Positions 51,246-59,630 of a stretch of 64,000 bases of DNA are shown here, in pieces. Every line of letters begins with the position of its first letter. Within the stretch, counting starts at the first letter, position 1. This DNA comes from Bacillus sp. FJAT-22090. Its GTDB lineage: Bacteria; Bacillota; Bacilli; Bacillales_A; Planococcaceae. Location: assembly GCF_001278755.1 (NCBI RefSeq), contig NZ_CP012601.1:4030154-4094153 (forward strand), given 5' to 3'. The position numbers were made by a program, and so were the translations under genes. Below the pieces are notes generated by a model. It was not told the DNA's origin. It searched no databases and saw nothing but the letters and a program-made list of their open reading frames with translations.

Positions 51246-53651
51246 ATGGAAAAAAGAGAACATAAAGTGAAGGTGTGTTATGGAATGATCGAGGAGTTAT
51301 TAATAAATGCTGATGAATGCTATCAGCATGCTGAGCAGAATGCTGCTCTTTATTTTAAATCACTTTATGGGCAAGTAATGGAAAAGGCTTATATACCAAT
51401 CCTAACGGAAGATATACGATTGTGGAAACACAATCATATTCATCATCATTCATTATTCTCCTTTTTATCGCGTGGAAAGGGAAAACCTGATTCTCGCGGA
51501 TATCACCATTATATTCAATGGCTAAATTACACAGGTAAACTTGATAATTACCTCGATAGAAGCATGTCCTATATTTTTATGCGTGATCTGGGGAAAGCAC
51601 TGGATTCACCTGATACTCTAAGCAGAATTGACCGTGTAGTAAATAGTTTAAAAAATCACCTAACAAAAGGAGACAAAGACGAGACATTTAGCATGGCCGG
51701 GTTATACAGAATTGCACAGAAAGAAGGAGTGGAATCGAGTCTAATCTGGGTTATAAACAAGCTGAAGACTGTATCCTCCAAAATTCCGAACGGGATGGAT
51801 GCTGAGCAAGCCCAACGAAAACTAATTAAAATCATTGCCGGAGTAATCATGCAAGAGGTTGAAGAGATGAACGACAAAACATCTCCTGAAGAACGTACTC
51901 GGAGGCTTGATGCAGCTATTAGGCTTGGCTATTCCTATGGTTTAACCTATCCGTTTATTGATGATCTTCTTGATGCAAAAATTTTATCTGAAGAAGAGGA
52001 AAAACAATATTCGGATTTGATTCGTACCACAATTATTACTGGAGTAGTGCCGGAATTGGGAGAGTGGAAGGGGAAGAACGTAGCTCTAATCAAGTATATT
52101 CATGCGGAGCTTCGAGAAGCCTTTACGTATATTAAGAACAAGCAGAGGCAAGAGACAACAATGAATTTTTTCGAGCAATCCTATGTTTTTTTTAATTCCC
52201 AAGAAGTGGACCGTATAAAAGATTTATCGAATGCAAATTACACCAATGAAGAACTTTATATTCCAGTTATATTAAAGTCCTCTTCTTCTCGATTGATTGT
52301 GCGTTCAGTAATCGGTGCTCCTGAGGATAAAGAATTGGACGACCGAACATTCTTTTATGGCATTTATAATCAGCTTGCTGATGATTTTGCAGATATGTTT
52401 GATGACATGAAGGACGGTACGGTAACACCATATACTTATTATATGAAGTATCACGATAAACGTTTGGATCTCATAAACCCATTTGAATTGTACTGGACAG
52501 TTATCTCTAATTTAATTCATAACGTGTATGACTCGGACAGGAAGACATGTGAGGTAATTTTGGATCGAGCTATAAACGGGCTGAAAAGATTTAAAGAGCG
52601 AATGGGTATTAAAAAGTACAATGAAGTTATGGATCTCTTTGCTTCTAGTAATCCTAAATTCAATAGACTGATTCAAGAGATGGTTCGAAAAGCCGATGAT
52701 GTAGATTTCTTTGATAAATTGCTTCGTGACCATATGATTACCATATTGAAAAAGGATCGAGAAGAACAGGAAGAATTTTCAAATATGAGCAAGACTTTAC
52801 GTAATCAGATTAATAGTATCTTAAATCTCCCTACAATCGAGAATAAGAGGTTAATAACAGACCCTATACAAGATGCTGCAAATTACAGCCTAATGGGTGA
52901 AGGAAAACGTTTGAGGCCAATAATTACTTGGTTCATGGGCGTAAAAGCATATGGATTAAATAAAACGGCTATCGAGCCACTTTTGAAATCATTAGAATAT
53001 ATGCATACAGCTTCACTTATTTTTGATGATCTACCTTCACAGGATAATTCATCCACTCGTAGGGGACGTCCAACTCTTCATGAGGTGTACAACATTGCTA
53101 TATCAGAAATAACGGGTCTTTTTTTAACACAAAAGGCAATTGAGGAACAAACCTCTCTGGATCAGTTCGATTCGAAGACTGTACTTAATCTGATTAAATA
53201 TTCAGCACAAACAACTGCAAATATGTGTAGAGGGCAAGCGATGGACTTAGATTCAAAGGGGAAACAACTGACACTAGATCAATTAAATATGATGTGCTTT
53301 TATAAAACTGGCATAGGCTTCGAAGCTTCCCTAATAATGCCAGCAATCCTTGCCCAAGCAAATGATTTAGAAATAGAGGTTTTGAAAAAGTTTGCTCGTC
53401 ACGCTGGCATTGCTTTTCAGATTAAGGATGACTTACTGGATGTTGAAGGTAATTCTGCCATACTCGGAAAGCCTATTGGCAAGGATGAGGAAAACAACAA
53501 CTCCACTTTCGTATCTATATTGGGTCTGGAAGGTGCCAAAAAAGAGATGTGGGAAAATTACTGTATTGCAATGGAAGTATTACAGGAAGTGCCACGCAAT
53601 ACTTCTTTCTTGAAGCATTTTTTAAACTATATAATAAATCGCGATCATTAA
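51246..53651 (+). CDS. Two-module class I isoprenoid synthase fusion (polyprenyl synthetase C-terminal)
   Basis: 801 residues, over twice the usual polyprenyl synthase length. The C-terminal module (about 510-801) has all core prenyl diphosphate synthase motifs: GEGKRLRP (551-558), first Asp-rich motif DDLPSQD (594-600), RRGRPT, GQAMDLD (663-669), the KTG Lys (687), and second Asp-rich motif QIKDDLLD (725-732). The usual GDALL segment is altered. The N-terminal module (1-500) has its own acidic pairs at similar spacing: IDDLLD (238-243) and QLADDFADMFDD (376-387). Two active sites are therefore likely. The start is uncertain: ATG 51246, GTG 51267 or ATG 51285, none with a strong ribosome binding site. 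The product is unknown; prenyl chain synthesis followed by a second reaction is inferred. Confidence 0.85.
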   Translation: MEKREHKVKVCYGMIEELLINADECYQHAEQNAALYFKSLYGQVMEKAYIPILTEDIRLWKHNHIHHHSLFSFLSRGKGKPDSRGYHHYIQWLNYTGKLDNYLDRSMSYIFMRDLGKALDSPDTLSRIDRVVNSLKNHLTKGDKDETFSMAGLYRIAQKEGVESSLIWVINKLKTVSSKIPNGMDAEQAQRKLIKIIAGVIMQEVEEMNDKTSPEERTRRLDAAIRLGYSYGLTYPFIDDLLDAKILSEEEEKQYSDLIRTTIITGVVPELGEWKGKNVALIKYIHAELREAFTYIKNKQRQETTMNFFEQSYVFFNSQEVDRIKDLSNANYTNEELYIPVILKSSSSRLIVRSVIGAPEDKELDDRTFFYGIYNQLADDFADMFDDMKDGTVTPYTYYMKYHDKRLDLINPFELYWTVISNLIHNVYDSDRKTCEVILDRAINGLKRFKERMGIKKYNEVMDLFASSNPKFNRLIQEMVRKADDVDFFDKLLRDHMITILKKDREEQEEFSNMSKTLRNQINSILNLPTIENKRLITDPIQDAANYSLMGEGKRLRPIITWFMGVKAYGLNKTAIEPLLKSLEYMHTASLIFDDLPSQDNSSTRRGRPTLHEVYNIAISEITGLFLTQKAIEEQTSLDQFDSKTVLNLIKYSAQTTANMCRGQAMDLDSKGKQLTLDQLNMMCFYKTGIGFEASLIMPAILAQANDLEIEVLKKFARHAGIAFQIKDDLLDVEGNSAILGKPIGKDEENNNSTFVSILGLEGAKKEMWENYCIAMEVLQEVPRNTSFLKHFLNYIINRDH

Positions 53652-53705
53652 GTGTTGGGTACAATCTTTTAGGCTTTACTACAATTTAATCAATTTTTAT
53701 ATATG

Positions 53706-53740
53706 GATCATGGATATGCAAATATCTATGATCTTTTATT
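53706..53740 (+). terminator. Terminator after the isoprenoid-synthase fusion
   Basis: Twelve-bp stem GATCATGGATAT / ATATCTATGATC, four-base loop, TTTTATTTT tail. Confidence 0.85.
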
Positions 53741-53784
53741 TTGGTATCGTCTTTACTCCTGGTTTAAGCTCTAAATTTTACTGT

Positions 53785-53822
53785 CTCATAAGGCAGGTCG
53801 TGCAGCAAGCGCACATCCGAGT
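53785..53822. repeat. Module B right-end fragment before module A, copy 2 locus
   Basis: The 21-base stretch at 53799-53819 (CGTGCAGCAAGCGCACATCC and one more G) is identical to 54112-54132, the right end of module B at this locus. Confidence 0.75.
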
Positions 53823-53850
53823 CCTAAAAATGAATACTACTTATCTATAT

Positions 53851-53950
53851 GCATTCGCGCATGCCGCACGTCCGCATGAGCCGCTGTAATGCGCTAGACG
53901 CTTACATCTGTCTCATACGGCACGTCATGAGGCTGGGAAGGCGCGAATGC
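53851..53950. repeat. Dispersed palindromic repeat, module A, copy 2
   Basis: 100 bp with the same exact inverted ends GCATTCGCGC / GCGCGAATGC as copy 1 (9313-9410) and long stretches in common, for example CCGCACGTCCGCATGAGCCG and TCTGTCTCATACGGCACGTC. Differences cluster in the loop and a few arm positions. Confidence 0.85.
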
Positions 53951-54055
53951 AGGTGTCAGCCATTACAAATAAAAGGTTTCTTTCTAAAATGTGCTAAATA
54001 GTATTGAAAGTCCAAAATATTGCTATCAAAAATTTTTCATCAAAAGTGGTTAACA

Positions 54056-54134
54056 GGATGCACGCCTCACACGCCGCAGGAGCGATTCATCCGATGGAGG
54101 TTCACGCGAAGCGTGCAGCAAGCGCACATCCGTG
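54056..54134. repeat. Dispersed palindromic repeat, module B, copy 2 (internally deleted)
   Basis: Starts GGATGCACGCCTCACACGCC and ends GCAAGCGCACATCCGTG, matching both ends of copy 1 (9533-9657) but about 45 bp shorter in the middle. The rest of the gap up to 54504 is AT-rich with no gene. Confidence 0.75.
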
Positions 54135-54504
54135 TTTCAATTTTCTATTCTGAAATACATTCAAAATGAAAGATTTCAGTTCGCCCGCCATATTTCCGCT
54201 TTCATTGAAATAGAACTGAATAAAAGGATACATCCATGTATCTAAAAATGAAGTTTGTATTATTTAGTGTTTAAAAATTTACGTGGACTTAACATGACTT
54301 TAATCTTTCTTTTATTTATGTGATATATGCTTAACTTTAGGGAATATTAACAGATAAATTGATTCTTTTTAAACAGGGCATACTATTTGTTTAATCATTT
54401 AAGCAGGAGAATCCGTTATACCAAGCTATATTTCATTATTCTGCATTGTATACCCAACTTGAAGAATGAAGAAAATAAAATGAAGAAATTGTGGAGGTAT
54501 CCGT

Positions 54505-55791
54505 TTGGACTCAACTTTACTAACTTTTATGAATGATTTTAATTCACTTATGTTCCTATTATTTGCATTAATGTATTCCTACCAATTTGTTTATATGTTT
54601 ATCACATTTAAAGCCAAGCAGAAAAAGTACACTGAAATACAGAATGTTCATCACCATAAATTTGCAGTTATTATCCCAGCTCGAAATGAAGAACTCGTTA
54701 TTGGACAACTGATCAAAAGTATAAAAAATCAAAATTATCCCAAAGAAATGATTGATATTTTCGTTGTGGCAGATAACTGTTCCGATAATACTGCTAAGGT
54801 TGCGGAGAAGGCGGGAGCTATAGTTAGAGAGCGTTTCAATAAGATTCAGATTGGCAAGGGATACGCGCTCGACTATATGCTTAGAATCATTGGAAGTGAC
54901 TACTCATCCAATAAGTATGATGGATATTTCGTGTTTGATGCCGACAATCTCTTGGACGAGAATTATATAACGGAGATGAACAAGACATTCAATAAAGGAT
55001 ACAGGGTGATCACTAGTTATAGAAATTCTAAGAACTATGATCAGAATTGGATTTCAGCAGGATATGCACTTTGGTTCCTGCATGAAGCTGAATATCTCAA
55101 CCTTCCAAGAATGGCCCTTAACTCTAGTTGTGCGGTATCTGGAACAGGATTTTTAGTACATGCAGATGTATTCAGAGACAATGGAGGTTGGATACATCAT
55201 CTCCTAACGGAAGACATCGAGTTTTCAGTTTCTCAAATTATTAAAGGTGAAAAGATTGGTTATTGTAGAAACGCTGTGTTTTATGACGAGCAACCAGTCA
55301 CTTTTGCTCAATCCTGGAATCAACGATTACGTTGGGCAAAAGGTTTTTATCAGGTATTTTCTAAATATGGAAAGGACTTAATTGAAAATATATTCCGAGG
55401 TAAGGGTAACAGATTTTCATGCTTTGATATGACGATGATGATCATGCCGGCCATGCTTGTTTCTAGTATCAGCATTATGGTGAATGGTTTACTATACTTG
55501 GGCATCTTTATGGGAATATTTGAGGGGAAAGGGATTATGCAAGGAGCAACTACGGCCATAATAGAATCTTTTGTTTGGTATTATGGAATCCTTTTTGTTC
55601 TGGGCTTAATGACAACATTATCAGAATGGAGAAAAATCCATTGTTCTGCCTGGAAAAAAATCGCTTTTACAATTACTTTTCCAATTTTCATGTTTACCTA
55701 TATACCAATTTCTGTCGTAGCATTGTTTAAGCATGTTGAATGGAAACCAATTGCTCACACAGTTGTGAAATCACTTGATGATGTACGATAA
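54505..55791 (+). CDS. Membrane glycosyltransferase family 2
   Basis: 428 residues from TTG 54505 after GTGGAGGT. One N-terminal helix, a GT-A domain, then three or four C-terminal helices. The motifs VVADNCSDNT, FDADN (nucleotide-sugar and metal), LTEDIEFS and QRLRW mark a processive inverting GT2, as in hyaluronan, chitin or poly-GlcNAc synthases. The product is not predictable. It is a single gene after the repeat block, with a terminator; no partner polysaccharide genes are nearby. Confidence 0.88.
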   Translation: MDSTLLTFMNDFNSLMFLLFALMYSYQFVYMFITFKAKQKKYTEIQNVHHHKFAVIIPARNEELVIGQLIKSIKNQNYPKEMIDIFVVADNCSDNTAKVAEKAGAIVRERFNKIQIGKGYALDYMLRIIGSDYSSNKYDGYFVFDADNLLDENYITEMNKTFNKGYRVITSYRNSKNYDQNWISAGYALWFLHEAEYLNLPRMALNSSCAVSGTGFLVHADVFRDNGGWIHHLLTEDIEFSVSQIIKGEKIGYCRNAVFYDEQPVTFAQSWNQRLRWAKGFYQVFSKYGKDLIENIFRGKGNRFSCFDMTMMIMPAMLVSSISIMVNGLLYLGIFMGIFEGKGIMQGATTAIIESFVWYYGILFVLGLMTTLSEWRKIHCSAWKKIAFTITFPIFMFTYIPISVVALFKHVEWKPIAHTVVKSLDDVR

Positions 55792-55806
55792 GGACAAAAG
55801 AAGAGA

Positions 55807-55853
55807 AGTGACTACCTATAAAAGTCAGTTTCAAAGACTTTTTGGTAGTCACT
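55807..55853. terminator. Bidirectional terminator between GT2 and L,D-transpeptidase genes
   Basis: Stem AGTGACTACC / GGTAGTCACT with a T-rich loop side, and an inner AAAGTC/GACTTT pairing. Confidence 0.75.
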
Positions 55854-55860
55854 CTTGATG

Positions 55861-56370
55861 TTATGGGTGTATAAAAACCGGAGTTCCTATTGGGACTAGG
55901 CGTGCTAATTCCTCCACATCCTTATTGTTCATGCGGATACAACCACGTGATACTGCTTGACCAATGGAACTTGGATTATTAGTTCCATGAATTCCATAGT
56001 GTTCTTTCGATAAACTCATCCACATAGTACCGAATGGTCCTCCTGGATTAGGTGCTTTGTTTATAATGATAAAATTTCCTACTGGAGTAGCAAATAACAT
56101 TCTCCCAACTGCGATAGGATACTGTTTTTGTAAAACACCATCCAATAGTAAACGAAGCCAACGATTGTTAATGGAAACTTCCAATTTATAGGGGAGTGTA
56201 TTGGGGTCTGGAAAACCTGGTATAACAATGGATTGACCAATATATAGTACATTTGGATCTATTGAAGGATTAGCTCTTATGATTGTGGATAACGGTGTAC
56301 GATAGTCTCTAGATATTTGAGTTAGTGTTTCTCCTGGCTTTACTGTATGAATCAGTAAAATCACCTCCAT
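55861..56370 (-). CDS. LysM-L,D-transpeptidase (YkuD type)
   Basis: About 165-169 residues: an N-terminal LysM repeat ([19 protein letters not shown]) and a YkuD catalytic domain with the [10 protein letters not shown] and SRGCIRM motif (His, Ser, Arg, Cys). It closely parallels B. subtilis YkuD in length and order. It makes 3-3 cross-links or modifies peptidoglycan, often in spores. The frame opens at ATG 56370, but GGAGGTGA overlaps codons 2-4, so translation may really start at CTG 56355, giving a YkuD-like [15 protein letters not shown] start. Confidence 0.9.
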   Translation of the reverse strand: MEVILLIHTVKPGETLTQISRDYRTPLSTIIRANPSIDPNVLYIGQSIVIPGFPDPNTLPYKLEVSINNRWLRLLLDGVLQKQYPIAVGRMLFATPVGNFIIINKAPNPGGPFGTMWMSLSKEHYGIHGTNNPSSIGQAVSRGCIRMNNKDVEELARLVPIGTPVFIHP

Positions 56371-56505
56371 ATTTTTTAGTTATATTACATAATATGATGA
56401 AATTTAAAAGTGTTGTTTTCATCCTTTCATTTCTCATATATGATATGGCAAATGTAATAAGAAGAGTCAAAATTGCAAATGATTAGAACATGGTTAAATA
56501 GTTAA

Positions 56506-56535
56506 AACACCTACACATCGTGTGGGTGTTTTTTT
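56506..56535 (+). terminator. Orphan terminator between two genes
   Basis: Stem AACACCTACACA / TGTGGGTGTT, three-base loop, seven T. No plus-strand gene lies upstream; the nearest is the minus-strand L,D-transpeptidase. The rest of the 56371-56685 gap is AT-rich. Confidence 0.7.
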
Positions 56536-56685
56536 AGTTTTTGGATGACGTACATACAAAGAAAGTAAAATTTTTTTTACTAGTAAAAATTATCGAATCT
56601 ACTGTTTTTCAATATATACTACTATACTTAAAATAGTGAAACTATTATATTGTATAATTTCGATTTTAAAAGGGAGAGATATACA

Positions 56686-57801
56686 TTGGAAAAGAAAAAT
56701 CTTGAATTGGCAATTCAATTACGACATGAGTTGCATCAGCATCCTGAACTCTCGAATCAAGAGGTCTGGACGAAACAACATTTAATCGATTTCTTGAAAA
56801 CGCATACAAAATTAGAAATAGTCGACAACGCCCAATGGTTCTATGCTATTTATCGTGCCGGTGAAGACAAAAAGAATATAGCTTTCCGTGCTGACTTTGA
56901 TGCACTACCTATGCCTGAAGTAATTGATATTCCACATGCTTCCCAATTTTTTGGAGTTTCTCACAAGTGCGGTCATGACGGTCACTCAGCAAGCCTCGCT
57001 GCATTTGCTCTGGAAATCGACCAAAAGGGTGCAGACAAAAACATCTTTTTCCTTTTCCAACACGCGGAGGAAACAGGAGATGGCGCTATTCAGTGTGCTA
57101 CTTTTATTAAAGAAAATAATATAGATGAAATCTTCGCCTATCATAATATGAGTGGTGTGGCTTACAATTCGGTAAACGTAATTGACGGAACGGCTCAGTG
57201 CGCATCAAAGGGAATGACGATTCACATAGTTGGTTCTCCTGCACATGCAAGTCAACCGGAGGATGGAGTAAATCCTTCCTTTGCCATTGCTAAAATAATT
57301 GATGCAATCCCTGATTTTATCTCCCCAGAGAATAACGAGGGAATCGTACTTTGTACAGTTGTTCAAGTAAATATCGGTGAAAGAGCATTCGGTATGTCTG
57401 CGAGTAAGGGAGAGTTACTTTTAACGATCCGAGCATTATACGAAGAGGAATTAGATAAACTTCAGAAAAATTTAGAAGATCTTGCTATGGATCAAGCAGA
57501 AAAATTCGGTATTCAGGTAAGCTTCTCTTATAATGATGAATTTCCTGAAACTGTAAATGACAAAGGGAGTTCAGATAAAATTCGTAAAGTATGTGAAGAT
57601 AAAGGGTTTCAATTAGTTGAAATGAAAGAAGCATTTCGTGCCTCAGAAGATTTTGGCCATTATTTAAAGTTAACTAAGGGTGCAATATGCTACATCGGAA
57701 ATGGAGAAGACTACCCTCATGTCCATACATCTAAGTACGATTTCCGAGATGACATCATTGAAACAGCAGTAGAGCTTTTCAAAGGTATTACGGAACAATA
57801 G
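56686..57801 (+). CDS. M20-family metallopeptidase/amidohydrolase, copy 1
   Basis: 371 residues from TTG 56686 after GGGAGAG. The open frame starts 12 codons earlier without a ribosome binding site. The M20D-type metal and catalytic motifs are AFRADFDALPM, SHKCGHDGHSASL, FQHAEETGDGA and FAYHN. Such enzymes remove acyl or aminoacyl groups from small amides or peptides. It is followed 160 bp later by a near twin at 57961. The substrate is unknown. Confidence 0.9.
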   Translation: MEKKNLELAIQLRHELHQHPELSNQEVWTKQHLIDFLKTHTKLEIVDNAQWFYAIYRAGEDKKNIAFRADFDALPMPEVIDIPHASQFFGVSHKCGHDGHSASLAAFALEIDQKGADKNIFFLFQHAEETGDGAIQCATFIKENNIDEIFAYHNMSGVAYNSVNVIDGTAQCASKGMTIHIVGSPAHASQPEDGVNPSFAIAKIIDAIPDFISPENNEGIVLCTVVQVNIGERAFGMSASKGELLLTIRALYEEELDKLQKNLEDLAMDQAEKFGIQVSFSYNDEFPETVNDKGSSDKIRKVCEDKGFQLVEMKEAFRASEDFGHYLKLTKGAICYIGNGEDYPHVHTSKYDFRDDIIETAVELFKGITEQ

Positions 57802-57960
57802 TCATATAGCATAAATAATAAAAAAGTTGTCTTATTAGCCAAATGCGCTTTTTAGAAATAAGCATTATTCTGACGATGAGGCCTACTATAAATATAGGAA
57901 TATTTTAACAAGATACACTTACGACTTATCAAAAAAAATGAGTTAAGGGAGAGAAAAGCT

Positions 57961-59076
57961 TTGGAAAAGAAAAATCTAGAATTAGCAATCCAATTACGAC
58001 ACGAGCTACATAAGCATCCTGAACTTTCAAATCATGAGGTTTGGACAAAACAACATTTAATAGATTTTTTAAAAACGCATACACAATTAGAAATAGTAGA
58101 CAAAGAACAGTGGTTCTATGCGGTATATCGCGCAGGGGAAGACAAAAAGAATATTGCATACCGTGCAGATTTTGATGCTCTTCCTATGCCGGAAGTAATT
58201 GACATTCCACATGCTTCTCAGTTTCCAGGCATTTCTCATAAATGCGGGCATGATGGCCACTCTGCTAGTCTTGCCGGATTTGCATTAGAAATTGACCAAA
58301 AGGGTGCAGACAAAAATATTTTCTTCCTTTTCCAACATGCGGAGGAAACCGGGGACGGTGCTGCTCAATGCGCTTCTTTTATCGAGGAACATAATATCGA
58401 AGAAATTTTTGCTTATCATAATATGAGTGGCATGGCTTTTAACTCGGTAAATGTAATTGATGGGACTGCGCACTGTGCTTCCAAAGGGATGACGATCCAT
58501 ATGGAAGGTGCACCAGCACATGCTAGCCAACCGGAGAATGGAGCAAACCCAGCTTTTGCTATTGCTAAAGTTATTGATGCGATTCCTGAGTTCATCTCAC
58601 CAGAGAATAATGAAGGGATTGTACTTTGCACAGTTGTACAAGTGGATATAGGCGAAAGAGCTTTCGGTATGTCTGCTAGTAAGGGTGATTTGCTGTTAAC
58701 TATTCGTGCTCTTCATGAAGAAGAACTAGATAAGCTTCAGAAAAACCTAGAGGATCTTTCTAATGCTCAAGCAGCAGAATACGGCTTGAAAGTTAGTTTT
58801 ACCTTTGCGGATTCTTTCCCTGAAACTGTAAACGACAAAGAAAGCTCTGATAAAATTCGTAAAGTTGCAAAGAATAAGGGTTTTGAGGTAGTGGAAATGA
58901 CAAAAGCATTCCGTGGCTCTGAGGATTACGGCCATTACTTAAAGCTAACAAAAGGTGCTATGTGCTATATAGGGAACGGTGAAGATTATCCACATCTACA
59001 TACGTATGAATATGATTTCCGTGATGATATGATTGAAACGGCTGTAGAGCTTTTCAAAGGACTAGCAGAATTATAA
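57961..59076 (+). CDS. M20-family metallopeptidase/amidohydrolase, copy 2
   Basis: 371 residues from TTG 57961 after GGGAGAG, the same start context as copy 1. All metal-site motifs are preserved (HKCGHDGHSASL, FQHAEETGDGA). Most differences from copy 1 lie in the last third, for example around residues 275-325. It clearly arose by tandem duplication. Both copies are intact, so both may be functional, perhaps with different specificity. Confidence 0.9.
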   Translation: MEKKNLELAIQLRHELHKHPELSNHEVWTKQHLIDFLKTHTQLEIVDKEQWFYAVYRAGEDKKNIAYRADFDALPMPEVIDIPHASQFPGISHKCGHDGHSASLAGFALEIDQKGADKNIFFLFQHAEETGDGAAQCASFIEEHNIEEIFAYHNMSGMAFNSVNVIDGTAHCASKGMTIHMEGAPAHASQPENGANPAFAIAKVIDAIPEFISPENNEGIVLCTVVQVDIGERAFGMSASKGDLLLTIRALHEEELDKLQKNLEDLSNAQAAEYGLKVSFTFADSFPETVNDKESSDKIRKVAKNKGFEVVEMTKAFRGSEDYGHYLKLTKGAMCYIGNGEDYPHLHTYEYDFRDDMIETAVELFKGLAEL

Positions 59077-59090
59077 ACCTTCGTTAAATT

Positions 59091-59120
59091 AAGCATTCAC
59101 ACTATTGTGGATGCTTTTTA
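59091..59120 (+). terminator. Terminator after the second M20 gene
   Basis: Stem AAGCATTCACAC / GTGGATGCTT (one G-U pair), four-base loop, TTTT. Confidence 0.8.
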
Positions 59121-59172
59121 AGTTTAATCTAGCAATGCTATACTAAAATAAATGGTTTTGGAAGGAGAAATT

Positions 59173-59562
59173 ATGGAAGTAAACAAAGTCACTTTTAACT
59201 CAATAGATGAATATATTTCAACCTTTCCTCCTGAAGTTCAAGAAAAACTAATAACAATATGGCAAGTAATAAAAGAGGCTGCTCCTGAAGCGACAGAGAA
59301 AATAAGCTATCAAATGTCTACTTTTGCTTTCCATGGGAACCTAGTCCACTTTGCTGCTTATAAAAACCATATAGGATTTTATCCAGCTCCAAGCGGAATA
59401 GAAGCTTTTAAAGAGGATATTGCACAATATAAAGGGGCGAAAGGATCCGTCCAGTTTCCTTTAGAACAACCATTGCCTTATGAACTAATCAGCAAAATAG
59501 TTAAATTTAGAGTCGCTGAGAATGAAAATAAAGCCAAGAATAAGAAGAAAAAAGAAAAATAA
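59173..59562 (+). CDS. DUF1801 protein (YdhG-like, frataxin-fold)
   Basis: 129 residues from ATG 59173 after GGAAGGAG. The core TFPPEVQEKLITIWQVIKEAAPEATEKISY and the HFAAYKNHIGFYP segment define DUF1801. B. subtilis YdhG/Fra of this family is a frataxin-like iron chaperone. The C-terminus is a run of Lys, Asn and Glu typical of the family's variable tail. It is convergent with the sigma-factor gene across a shared terminator. Confidence 0.85.
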   Translation: MEVNKVTFNSIDEYISTFPPEVQEKLITIWQVIKEAAPEATEKISYQMSTFAFHGNLVHFAAYKNHIGFYPAPSGIEAFKEDIAQYKGAKGSVQFPLEQPLPYELISKIVKFRVAENENKAKNKKKKEK

Positions 59563-59574
59563 TATTTATTTAAA

Positions 59575-59620
59575 ATAAGAGACTGCCCCTTTTCTTAATC
59601 TGTAGGGGACAGTCTTATTT
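59575..59620. terminator. Bidirectional terminator between DUF1801 and the ECF41 sigma gene
   Basis: Stem AATAAGAGACTGCCCCT / AGGGGACAGTCTTATT with flanking A and T tracts on both sides. Confidence 0.88.
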
Positions 59621-59630
59621 TAAATAGCAT

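Noticed and set aside
51205-51270. 21-codon frame overlapping the start of the isoprenoid fusion (GTGA overlap)
   Set aside because: Its ATG overlaps the candidate -10 TATAAT, so it would not be on the transcript. No good ribosome binding site.
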